Shown here: piece by piece, positions 1 to 5,786 of the stretch | Position numbering within the stretch: position 1 is the first letter of the stretch | Layout: each line of letters starts with the position of its first letter | DNA from: an uncultured Clostridia bacterium | Lineage (GTDB): Bacteria; Bacillota; Clostridia; Oscillospirales; Ruminococcaceae | Reading direction: 5' to 3' | Assembly (NCBI GenBank): GCA_944388825.1 | Contig: CALXKG010000097.1 | Coordinates: forward strand, 1 to 18,193 | Length of the DNA stretch: 18,193 bases | Program-made: the position numbers and the translations under genes | The notes under the pieces: model-generated | The model's input: only the letters and a program-made list of their open reading frames with translations | Database searches by the model: none | What the model was told of the DNA's origin: nothing

Positions 1-998
1 TCCAGCAGGTTTAAGCCGGGGGCCGAAAGGGACCAGTTGTCGTGCTTGCCGGAGCCGTTGACGCCGGCGAAGGGCTTTTCGTGCAGCAGGCAGATGAGCC
101 CGTGCTTTTCGGCGACCCGGCGCATGACCTCCATCGTCAGGAGGTTCCCGTCGACGGCGGCGTTTGCGGTGGTGAAGATCGGCGCCAGCTCGTGCTGGGC
201 GGGGGCGACCTCGTTGTGCTTGGTCTTGGCGAGGATCCCCAGCTTCCACAGTTCCTCGTCCACCTCTTTCATATAGGCGGAAACTACCGGGCGGATGACG
301 CCGAAGTAATGCTCCTCCATCTCCTGCCCCTTGGCGGGCGGGCAGCCGAACAGCGTCCGGCCGGTGAGGATCAGGTCCCGGCGCTTTTTATATTCCTCTT
401 TGTCGATGAGGAAGTATTCCTGTTCGGCCCCGACGGTGGCGGAGACCTGCGGGACGTTGATGCCGAACAGCCGCAGCACCCGGCAGGCCTGGGTCGAGAC
501 GGCGTTCATCGAGCGGAGCAGCGGTGTCTTTTTGTCCAGCGCCTCGCCGGTGTAGGCGCAGAAGGCGGTCGGGATGCAGAGGGTGTCGTCCTTGATAAAG
601 GCGTAGGAGGTAGGGTCCCAGGCGGTATAGCCCCTTGCCTCGCAGGTGGCCCGCAGCCCGCCGGAGGGGAAGGAGGAGGCGTCCGGCTCGCCTTTGACCA
701 GCTCTTTGCCGGAGAATTCCATGATGATGCCGCCGTCGGACGTGGGGTTGATGAAGCTGTCGTGCTTTTCGCTGGTCGCGCCGGTCAGCGGCTGGAACCA
801 GTGGGTATAGTGGGTCGCGCCGTGCTCGCAGGCCCAGTCCTTCATCGCGTTGGCGACGATGTTGGCGACCGACAGATCGAGGGGTTCGCCGTTGTCGATC
901 GTCTTTTTCAGCGCCTTGTAGGTATCTTTGGGGAGACGGCTGCGCATCGTAGCGTCGTTAAACACCAGGCTGCCAAAAATCTCAGGAACACTGCTCAT
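1..998 (-). CDS. glnN: Type III glutamine synthetase, N-terminal part (cut by window start)
   Basis: ATP-dependent ligation of ammonia to glutamate, giving glutamine; the central cytoplasmic step of nitrogen assimilation. The first 332 residues are visible and the gene runs off the left edge; family members are about 700 residues. Recognisable GSIII segments are ATHYTHWFQPLTG at 61-73, the GAEQEYFLID metal/glutamate-site segment at 190-199, HNEVAPAQHELAP at 261-273 and the HEKPFAGVNGSGKHDNWS block at 306-323. The ATG at 998 has a GAGGAGG ribosome site about 8 bases upstream. A consensus promoter and a terminator-like leader hairpin precede it, suggesting attenuation or leader control. It is transcribed divergently from purA. 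Identification is by recognition of these motifs. Confidence 0.95.
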   Translation of the reverse strand, partial: MSSVPEIFGSLVFNDATMRSRLPKDTYKALKKTIDNGEPLDLSVANIVANAMKDWACEHGATHYTHWFQPLTGATSEKHDSFINPTSDGGIIMEFSGKELVKGEPDASSFPSGGLRATCEARGYTAWDPTSYAFIKDDTLCIPTAFCAYTGEALDKKTPLLRSMNAVSTQACRVLRLFGINVPQVSATVGAEQEYFLIDKEEYKKRRDLILTGRTLFGCPPAKGQEMEEHYFGVIRPVVSAYMKEVDEELWKLGILAKTKHNEVAPAQHELAPIFTTANAAVDGNLLTMEVMRRVAEKHGLICLLHEKPFAGVNGSGKHDNWSLSAPGLNLL

Positions 999-1044
999 GC
1001 AAAAATCCTCCTCTGTGCGGGAAAGCACCGGTCAAAGCGGGAAA

Positions 1045-1085
1045 TATAGAGAAAAGCGCTGTAGGACTTTCCTGACCTACAGCGC
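1045..1085 (-). terminator. Terminator-like hairpin in the glnN leader (candidate attenuator)
   Basis: GCGCTGTAGG (1085-1076 on the minus strand) pairs perfectly over 10 bp with CCTACAGCGC (1065-1056) around a 10-base loop. On the minus strand it is followed by TTTTCTCTATATTT. It starts only about 13 bases after the predicted start and lies upstream of the glnN ATG, so it would stop transcription before the gene unless overcome. Antitermination by ANTAR-domain proteins is known for some nitrogen genes of Firmicutes, but I see no clear second hexaloop hairpin here; the mode of control is inference. Confidence 0.6.
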
Positions 1086-1105
1086 CTTTGCTGTTTACGG
1101 GAATA

Positions 1106-1134
1106 ATTATAAAACGGGCGGGAAGAATTGTCAA
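1106..1134 (-). promoter_or_regulatory. glnN promoter, perfect sigma-70/SigA consensus
   Basis: On the minus strand a TTGACA box (1134-1129) and a TATAAT box (1111-1106) are separated by exactly 17 bases. Transcription should start near 1099, about 100 bases before the glnN ATG. Both hexamers match consensus perfectly, so strong basal transcription would be expected unless it is repressed or attenuated in the leader. Confidence 0.85.
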
Positions 1135-1216
1135 GAGGAAAGCGGGGATGGCCGGCGGGTTTGGGAAACTGCTGGGTTTTTTACAGGGGGGAAGGCGGTT
1201 TTTCGGAAATTTTTTC

Positions 1217-1245
1217 TTGACAACCGCCCCTCCTCCCGCTATAAT
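1217..1245 (+). promoter_or_regulatory. Perfect consensus promoter for a candidate small RNA
   Basis: TTGACA at 1217-1222 and TATAAT at 1240-1245 with a 17-base spacer; predicted start near 1252. It faces purA, but a terminator-like hairpin follows after about 10 bases and purA has its own promoter at 1622. The promoter therefore probably makes a short transcript. The glnN promoter lies back to back with it, with 82 bases between the two -35 boxes. Confidence 0.8.
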
Positions 1246-1251
1246 AGGAAC

Positions 1252-1323
1252 CAGGAACAATGGCGTTCACTTTCAGGCGATGGGCTGCGGCCTGCCGGCT
1301 TGAAGGTGGACGCCTTTTTGTTT
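1252..1323 (+). ncRNA. Candidate short RNA (about 70 nt) ending in an intrinsic terminator
   Basis: From the predicted start near 1252 the RNA would consist almost wholly of one long hairpin. GGCGTTCACTTTCA (1262-1275) pairs with TGAAGGTGGACGCC (1301-1314) over 14 consecutive pairs, two of them G-U, around a 25-base GC-rich loop; TTTTTGTTT follows at 1315-1323. The flanking GGAACAA and TTGTTTCC can extend the stem with a bulge. I do not recognise it as tRNA, tmRNA, RNase P, SRP RNA or a riboswitch. No open reading frame inside it looks credible. It could also act as the 5' end of a long purA leader if readthrough occurs. Confidence 0.5.
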
Positions 1324-1620
1324 CCGGGGCGCCAAACGCAGCCGGCGGTGTCTGGCGCCCTCCAGCGTGCCGGACGCCGCACCATAAAAACAGAAAAACG
1401 CGGCGGCGGCTTGGGGATTGGACTGGGAAACAGAATCGACGGCGTGTGCGCCCGCCGCGGGAACGGCCGCGGCGGGCGGGATAAACGGGGAATAACCGAT
1501 TCATGCACAGGATGCGGCGGCCGGACAGGCCGCCGTTTGCTCTTTTCCGGGGCTTTCCGGGCGTATTTTTCCCGCAAAAACAGATCCGTGCCGGGAAAGT
1601 GAAATTCCGCCGGATTTAAC
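1324..1620. other. Structured GC-rich non-coding stretch upstream of purA
   Basis: No convincing gene. It holds several inverted repeats: GGGCGCCA (1327-1334) with TGGCGCCC (1353-1360); GAATCG (1433-1438) with CGATTC (1497-1502), enclosing a perfect 12-bp stem 1449-1460/1467-1478 with a six-base loop; and the terminator-like hairpin at 1515-1546. Short GC-rich reading frames on both strands have low-complexity, arginine- and proline-rich translations and no ribosome site, so I treat them as chance. The nested pairing at 1433-1502 followed by a terminator could be a second non-coding RNA, but I found no clear promoter for it. Confidence 0.4.
1515..1546 (+). terminator. Intrinsic terminator-like hairpin between glnN and purA
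   Basis: CGGCGGCC (1515-1522) pairs with GGCCGCCG (1528-1535) around GGACA, followed by TTTGCTCTTTT. It lies in a divergent gap ahead of the purA promoter, so no annotated gene needs it. It supports the existence of a rightward transcript inside the gap. Confidence 0.55.
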
Positions 1621-1621
1621 C

Positions 1622-1650
1622 TTGACAAGCAGGGAAAAATCGCGTAACAT
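1622..1650 (+). promoter_or_regulatory. purA promoter
   Basis: TTGACA at 1622-1627 and TAACAT (4 of 6 matches to TATAAT) at 1645-1650 with a 17-base spacer; predicted start near 1657, giving a leader of about 66 bases. The perfect 12-bp palindrome GACGGGCCCGTC at 1680-1691 lies between the start and the ribosome site and could be an operator. Confidence 0.65.
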
Positions 1651-1722
1651 GGTATTGTACCGGCCTATGGGATTTATCTGACGGGCCCGTCCAAAATCTG
1701 CGTTCAGGAAAGGGTTTTTGAG

Positions 1723-3000
1723 ATGTTAACTGCAATCACCGGCATCAACTGGGGAGACGAAGGCAAGGGCCGCATGGTCGACCTGATCTCCCGGGAATAC
1801 GATATTGTCTGCCGTTACCAGGGCGGCAACAACGCGGGCCACACCGTCGTCAACGAACGGGGCAAGTTTGTCTTAAACCTGCTTCCGTCCGGCATCCTTC
1901 GTCCGGAAGTCACCTGCGTGATGGGCAACGGCATGGTCGTCGACCTCGCCCATCTCGCCCATGAGATCGAGACCCTCCGGGAAAAGGGGATCGTCATCGA
2001 CCCCGATCACCTCAAGATCAGCAACCGGGCTACCATTTGTATGCCCTACCATGTCATGCAGGACAAGCTGGAGGAAGAACGGCTGGGGGCCGCGAAATTC
2101 GGTTCCACCCTGCGGGGCATCGCCTATGTCTATGGCGATAAATATATGAAGAAGACGCTGCGGATGGGCGACCTGCTCCATCTGGAGGAGGTAAAGGAAC
2201 GCTTTCGGACGATCGTAGACTGGAAGAGCCTGACGCTGACCAGCATCTACGGCTGCGATCCTCTGGACTTTGACGGGCTTTACGGCTGGCTCCAGAAGTA
2301 TGCGGAGATCTTCAGGCCCTATATCTGCGACATCGGCGATTATCTCGGCAAGGCCGACGCCGCGGGGAAAAAGATCCTGTTCGAGGCCCAGCTGGGCGCG
2401 CTGCGGGACGTCGATTACGGCATCTACCCGATGACCACCTCCTCCAACGTTATCGGCGCCTACGCCCCCATCGGAGCGGGCCTGCCGGGCAAAAAGCTGG
2501 ACAAGTCGATCGGCATCATGAAGGCGTATTCCTCCTGTGTCGGCGAAGGCCCCTTTGCCGCCGAACAGGCGATGACCGAAGAGGAAAAGGACAAGCTCCG
2601 TGAAGCGGGCCACGAGTACGGCGCGGCGACCGGCCGTCCCCGCCGGGTCGGCCCGATCGACCTGGTCGCTTCCCGCTACGGCGTTTCCTGCCAGGGGGCG
2701 GATGAACTGGCGCTGACCCTGCTGGACGTGCTGGATTATATGGACGAGATCCCGGTCGTTACCCATTACGACGTCGACGGGGAGATTGTCGACTACTTCC
2801 CGATGGGTGAAGCGCTCAACCGCGCGAAGCCGGTCACCGAGACCCTCCCCGGCTGGAAGTGCGACATCACCGGTATCCGCCGCTGGGAAGACCTGCCCCG
2901 GGAGGCGCAGGATTATGTAAATTATCTGGAAAAGGCCGTCGGCTGCTCGATCAAGTATATCTCGGTCGGCGCAGAACGGGACCAGATCATCATCCGCTGA
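1723..3000 (+). CDS. purA: Adenylosuccinate synthetase
   Basis: Joins IMP and aspartate using GTP to form adenylosuccinate, the first committed step from IMP to AMP; cytoplasmic. The 425-residue length is normal for the family. The phosphate-binding loop GDEGKGR is at 11-17 with catalytic Asp12, and NNAGHT carries His40, the second catalytic residue. Downstream, VGEGPFAAE and the EYGAATGRPRRVG segment are typical PurA blocks. The ATG at 1723 follows AGGAAAGGG with about 8 bases of spacing. It is a single-gene transcript: its own promoter lies upstream and a strong terminator directly downstream. The antisense frame of 393 codons across it is a GC-driven shadow. Confidence 0.97.
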   Translation: MLTAITGINWGDEGKGRMVDLISREYDIVCRYQGGNNAGHTVVNERGKFVLNLLPSGILRPEVTCVMGNGMVVDLAHLAHEIETLREKGIVIDPDHLKISNRATICMPYHVMQDKLEEERLGAAKFGSTLRGIAYVYGDKYMKKTLRMGDLLHLEEVKERFRTIVDWKSLTLTSIYGCDPLDFDGLYGWLQKYAEIFRPYICDIGDYLGKADAAGKKILFEAQLGALRDVDYGIYPMTTSSNVIGAYAPIGAGLPGKKLDKSIGIMKAYSSCVGEGPFAAEQAMTEEEKDKLREAGHEYGAATGRPRRVGPIDLVASRYGVSCQGADELALTLLDVLDYMDEIPVVTHYDVDGEIVDYFPMGEALNRAKPVTETLPGWKCDITGIRRWEDLPREAQDYVNYLEKAVGCSIKYISVGAERDQIIIR

Positions 3001-3007
3001 ATCGGAA

Positions 3008-3043
3008 AACGCGGGCAGCCGGCCGGCTGCCCGCGTTGTTTTT
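3008..3043 (+). terminator. purA terminator
   Basis: AACGCGGGCAGCCGG (3008-3022) is directly followed by its perfect complement CCGGCTGCCCGCGTT (3023-3037) and then GTTTTT. The 15-bp arms form a very stable hairpin seven bases after the purA stop codon. Transcription should end here. Confidence 0.9.
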
Positions 3044-3072
3044 CCGCTGAACAACTTAATGGATACGCACTC

Positions 3073-3255
3073 ACTTCAAAGGCTCCCTCCCTGAGGGAGC
3101 TGGCCGCGCAGCGGACTGAAGGAGTGGGGCTGGACAGCAAAGCTGTCTAGCCCTATAACCAAAATTTCTTAAAGGGAAAACAGCTTTCGCTTGTTTTTCC
3201 CACTCCTTCCGGCGCATCCGCGCCACCTTCCTCGGAGAGGGAGGCTGAGGTTCGT
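3073..3255. repeat. Hairpin-rich inverted-repeat element, MITE-like
   Basis: The outer arms are imperfect inverted repeats of about 50 bases. The left arm has GGCTCCCTCCCTGAGGGAG and ends CTGAAGGAGTGGG; the right arm, read on the minus strand, has GCCTCCCTCTCCGAGG and ends CGGAAGGAGTGGG. Each arm also folds on itself (GCTCCCT/AGGGAGC; GGCGC/GCGCC). Inside are CTGGACAGC-AAA-GCTGTCTAG (3130-3150) and GGGAAAACA paired with TGTTTTTCCC. No transposase or reading frame is present. From memory, repeats of this wording are dispersed in gut Oscillospiraceae genomes, but no search was run. It fills most of the 306-base gap between purA and the Nudix gene. Confidence 0.6.
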
Positions 3256-3306
3256 GCCTTCCGAAAAGTTGTATTATTAATAGAAAACTTAAAGGAGGAT
3301 ATTGCC

Positions 3307-3855
3307 ATGCCGGAAGAGTACTGGGACGTTTTGACCCCCGACCGGACGCCGACAGGGAAGCGGATGCGCCGCGGCGAACCGATCCCCGGCGGGGCGGCGC
3401 ATATTGTGATGCTGGGGTGGGTCGTCCGGCCGGATAGACGGTTCCTGATCTCCCGCCGGTCGGCGGAGAAGTCGAACCCTTTCCTCTGGGAGACGACCGG
3501 CGGCGCCAAGCAGGCGGGGGAGGACAGTTTATCCGCCATCATCCGGGAACTGCGGGAAGAACTGGGGGTGGACGTCTCCCGCTGCCGCCCGGTCTTCCTG
3601 GGCTCCCGCGAGCGCCGGAAAGGGCTTTTTTTCGACTGCTGGCTGTTTTTTAAAGACGTCCCGCTTGCGGACGTCCGTTTTCAGCCGGGGGAAACGGTGG
3701 ACGCCAGGTGGGTGGACGACAACACCTTTTCCCGGATGATCGAAGCGGGGGAAGTGACCAGCGCGTCGGCGGAATTTTTCCCGCTGATGAAAGGCTGGCG
3801 GGATCTGCTGATGGAGCGGGAGAGCTTTGCGGCCCTCTCGGGGGAAGGGAAGTGA
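3307..3855 (+). CDS. Nudix hydrolase
   Basis: Cytoplasmic Mg-dependent hydrolase of a nucleoside-diphosphate-linked compound; the substrate cannot be told from sequence. The Nudix box G-x5-E-x7-R-E-L-x-E-E-L-G-V runs from Gly66 to Val88 and is complete (Glu72, Arg80, Glu81, Glu84, Glu85). The N-terminus (YWDVLTPDRTPTGKRMRRGE) matches the Nudix group related to isopentenyl-diphosphate isomerase, YfcD-type. The length of 182 residues is normal. The ATG at 3307 follows a strong AAAGGAGGAT site. Only 6 bases separate its stop from the glycerate kinase gene, so the two form an operon. No clear promoter was seen; the preceding repeat element may provide or disturb one. Confidence 0.9.
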   Translation: MPEEYWDVLTPDRTPTGKRMRRGEPIPGGAAHIVMLGWVVRPDRRFLISRRSAEKSNPFLWETTGGAKQAGEDSLSAIIRELREELGVDVSRCRPVFLGSRERRKGLFFDCWLFFKDVPLADVRFQPGETVDARWVDDNTFSRMIEAGEVTSASAEFFPLMKGWRDLLMERESFAALSGEGK

Positions 3856-3861
3856 GCCGGG

Positions 3862-5103
3862 ATGGAGAAGAACCGTACCCTGCGCCAGGACGCCGAGACC
3901 ATCCTGCGGGAGGCTGTCCGGGCGGTGCTGCCGGAGGCGGCGGTGCGGCGGGCGCTTGCCGGGCAGAGATTTCCCGGGAAAATTTACCTGGTCGCCGCCG
4001 GGAAGGCCGCATACCGGATGGCAAAAGCGGCAGTGGAGGTGACGCCGGGGATCGCGGACGGGGTGGTCATCACCAAATACGGGCATCTGGGGGAACCGGT
4101 CGGGAAACTCCGGATGCTGGAGGCCGGGCACCCGGAACCGGACGAAAATTCCTTCCGGGCGGCGGAGGAAGCGCTCCGGCTGGCCGACCTGGCCGGGGAC
4201 GGGGACACGGTGCTGTTCCTGCTTTCCGGCGGGGGGAGCGCCCTCTTTGAGAGCCCGCTGATAGAGGGGGAGGAACTGCGGGATGTGACCCGGCAGCTGC
4301 TTGGCTGCGGGGCGGATATCGTCGAGATCAACACCATCCGCAAACGGCTCTCCGCCGTCAAGGGAGGACGGTTTGCCCTCCGCTGCGCCCCGGCGCAGGT
4401 CTTTTCGGTCGTCCTTTCGGACATCATCGGCGATCCGCTGGATATGATCGCGTCCGGGCCGGCCGCCGCCGATTCCTCGACCGCGGCGGACGCCCGGCGG
4501 GTGGCGGAGAAGTATTGCCTGCGGCTGAGTGAAAAGGCGCGGGGGCTTCTGGAGATCGAAACGCCGAAAAGGGTGGAAAATGTCCGGACGGTCGTTTCCG
4601 GCAGCGTACGGGAACTGGTGGCGGCAGCCGGGCGGGCGGCGGAAGCGCTCGGCTACCGGACAGTCTTCCTCACCGACCGGATGGACTGTGAAGCGCGGGA
4701 GGCCGGGCGGATGCTGGGGGCGATCCTTCAAAGCCACGCGGGGACGGGGGCGGATACCGCCTTCCTCGCCGGGGGCGAGACGGTCGTCCGCCTGACCGGG
4801 GGCGGCAAAGGCGGCCGGAACCAGGAACTGGCCCTCGCCGCCGCGCCGTATCTGGCCGGGCTGGGAAACGCCTGCCTGATCAGCGCCGGGAGCGACGGCA
4901 CCGACGGCCCGACCGATGCGGCCGGCGGGTATGCGGACGGCGGGACGGTGCGCAGGCTGGCGGAAAAGGGGCTGCGGGTTGCGGATATCCTCGCAGACAA
5001 CGACGCCTACCACGGGCTTCTGGCCGCCGGCGGGCTGGTCGTCACCGGGCCCACCGGGACGAATGTAAACGACCTGACGGTCGGGCTGATCAGAAGCGGA
5101 TGA
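3862..5103 (+). CDS. gckA: Glycerate kinase, class II (DUF4147/MOFRL type)
   Basis: Phosphorylates D-glycerate with ATP, probably to 2-phosphoglycerate, feeding glycolysis; cytoplasmic. The 413 residues cover a DUF4147 Rossmann-like N-terminal domain (about 1-220) and a C-terminal MOFRL domain (about 295-405). Visible blocks are VAAGKAAYRMA with Lys48, EAGHPEPDENS (88-98), LLSGGGSALFESP (120-132), NTIRKRLSAVKGG (157-169), GGGKGGRNQE with Arg319, and SAGSDGTDGPTDAAGG (341-356). Lys48 and Arg319 correspond to the catalytic lysine and arginine reported for the Thermotoga enzyme. It follows the Nudix gene after 6 bases and ends before a strong terminator. Sugar-acid catabolism or serine-related metabolism is a likely role, but neighbours do not decide it. 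Confidence 0.93.
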   Translation: MEKNRTLRQDAETILREAVRAVLPEAAVRRALAGQRFPGKIYLVAAGKAAYRMAKAAVEVTPGIADGVVITKYGHLGEPVGKLRMLEAGHPEPDENSFRAAEEALRLADLAGDGDTVLFLLSGGGSALFESPLIEGEELRDVTRQLLGCGADIVEINTIRKRLSAVKGGRFALRCAPAQVFSVVLSDIIGDPLDMIASGPAAADSSTAADARRVAEKYCLRLSEKARGLLEIETPKRVENVRTVVSGSVRELVAAAGRAAEALGYRTVFLTDRMDCEAREAGRMLGAILQSHAGTGADTAFLAGGETVVRLTGGGKGGRNQELALAAAPYLAGLGNACLISAGSDGTDGPTDAAGGYADGGTVRRLAEKGLRVADILADNDAYHGLLAAGGLVVTGPTGTNVNDLTVGLIRSG

Positions 5104-5122
5104 AGGGGCGGAACAGACGAAG

Positions 5123-5157
5123 ATCCCGGCGGCAGAGAGCTGCCGGGATTTTGTTTT
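5123..5157 (+). terminator. Terminator of the Nudix-glycerate kinase operon
   Basis: ATCCCGGCGGC (5123-5133) pairs with GCTGCCGGGAT (5139-5149), 11 bp with one G-U, around the loop AGAGA, followed by TTTGTTTTG. It lies about 20 bases after the glycerate kinase stop codon. Confidence 0.88.
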
Positions 5158-5197
5158 GCCCCGCGCCGCCGGAATTGTAAAAAAAGCAAAAATGCCC

Positions 5198-5226
5198 TTT
5201 TCAGAACGGCGAAAACAAGGTATAAT
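5198..5226 (+). promoter_or_regulatory. zapA promoter
   Basis: A perfect TATAAT at 5221-5226 with a weak -35 TTTTCA at 5198-5203 and a 17-base spacer. The predicted start near 5233 leaves a leader of about 77 bases. The leader contains a 7-bp hairpin GGTTATA/TATAACC (5253-5259/5270-5276) without a T-tract, and a small GGCCC/GGGCC hairpin just before the ribosome site, which could affect translation. Confidence 0.65.
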
Positions 5227-5309
5227 AATGTCGTATAGACTTTTCGCGCCCGGGTTATAAGGCGCATCATATAACCGGCCCTGCGGGGCCTGTGACTGGA
5301 GGAATGGCC

Positions 5310-5786
5310 ATGCAGAAGGTAAAAGTAAATATCTGCGGCAGGTCGTATACCCTTTCGACCGAAGAGAGCGAAGAATATGTGACCCGGCTGGCAGCCCGGC
5401 TGGACGCCCGCATCAACCGGTTTATGGACGAGAACCCCGGCGCCAGTCTCCTTTCGGCGGCGGTGATGACGGCGCTGGAGCTTTCGGACGACGCTTCCCG
5501 CAACGAGGGCGACGCCGACAATTTCAGAAGCCAGCTGAAAACCTATGCCGAGGAGGCGGCAAACGCCAAGACGATGGTGGATAAGCTCCGCCGGGCGGTG
5601 GAAGGGCTGGTGCAGGAAAACCGCAAGCTCAAAAGCGACCTGGAGCTTTTGACCCTCCGCGACCAGGTGGGGCAGGCCCCGGCGGGGCCCGCCGCGCCCA
5701 ATGTCCTGGCGGACCCTCCCGCCGGGAAGCCGGCCGGGAATCCGAAATCCGGTGAGAACGGCGGCCATGGCCGCCACAGCCGCTGA
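5310..5786 (+). CDS. zapA: Cell division protein ZapA
   Basis: Promotes bundling of FtsZ filaments and stabilises the division ring. The N-terminal globular part (QKVKVNICGRSYTLST, then about residues 20-60) matches ZapA. It is followed by a long helical, coiled-coil-like segment (about 60-115) used for dimer and tetramer formation, and by a Pro/Gly/Ala-rich tail (about 120-158) that looks disordered. The ATG at 5310 is chosen because GGAGG at 5298-5302 lies 7 bases upstream; GTG 5292 and ATG 5304 are in frame but badly spaced. The 158-residue length is longer than short ZapA proteins because of the tail. Its stop overlaps the next start (TGATG), so translation of the U32 gene is coupled to it. 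Confidence 0.9.
   Translation: MQKVKVNICGRSYTLSTEESEEYVTRLAARLDARINRFMDENPGASLLSAAVMTALELSDDASRNEGDADNFRSQLKTYAEEAANAKTMVDKLRRAVEGLVQENRKLKSDLELLTLRDQVGQAPAGPAAPNVLADPPAGKPAGNPKSGENGGHGRHSR

Noticed and set aside
928..1628. Several overlapping short frames on both strands in the glnN-purA gap
   Set aside because: Low-complexity basic or proline-rich translations, no ribosome sites, and the region is full of promoters and hairpins.
1252..1720. Known structured RNA (6S, SRP, RNase P, tmRNA, purine or ZTP riboswitch) in the purA upstream region
   Set aside because: None of the sequence signatures I know for these was found; 6S RNA cannot be fully excluded because its sequence is poorly conserved.
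1873..3054. Long minus-strand frame of 393 codons opposite purA
   Set aside because: Antisense shadow of a GC-rich gene; no ribosome site, no recognisable domain, and purA is certain.
3050..3285. Target-site duplication TTAATGGA / TTAATAGA around the repeat element
   Set aside because: The two copies differ and do not abut the inverted arms.
3529..5013. Minus-strand frame of 494 codons opposite the Nudix and glycerate kinase genes
   Set aside because: Arg/Pro/Gly-rich translation with no motif; the opposite strand has two well-supported genes.
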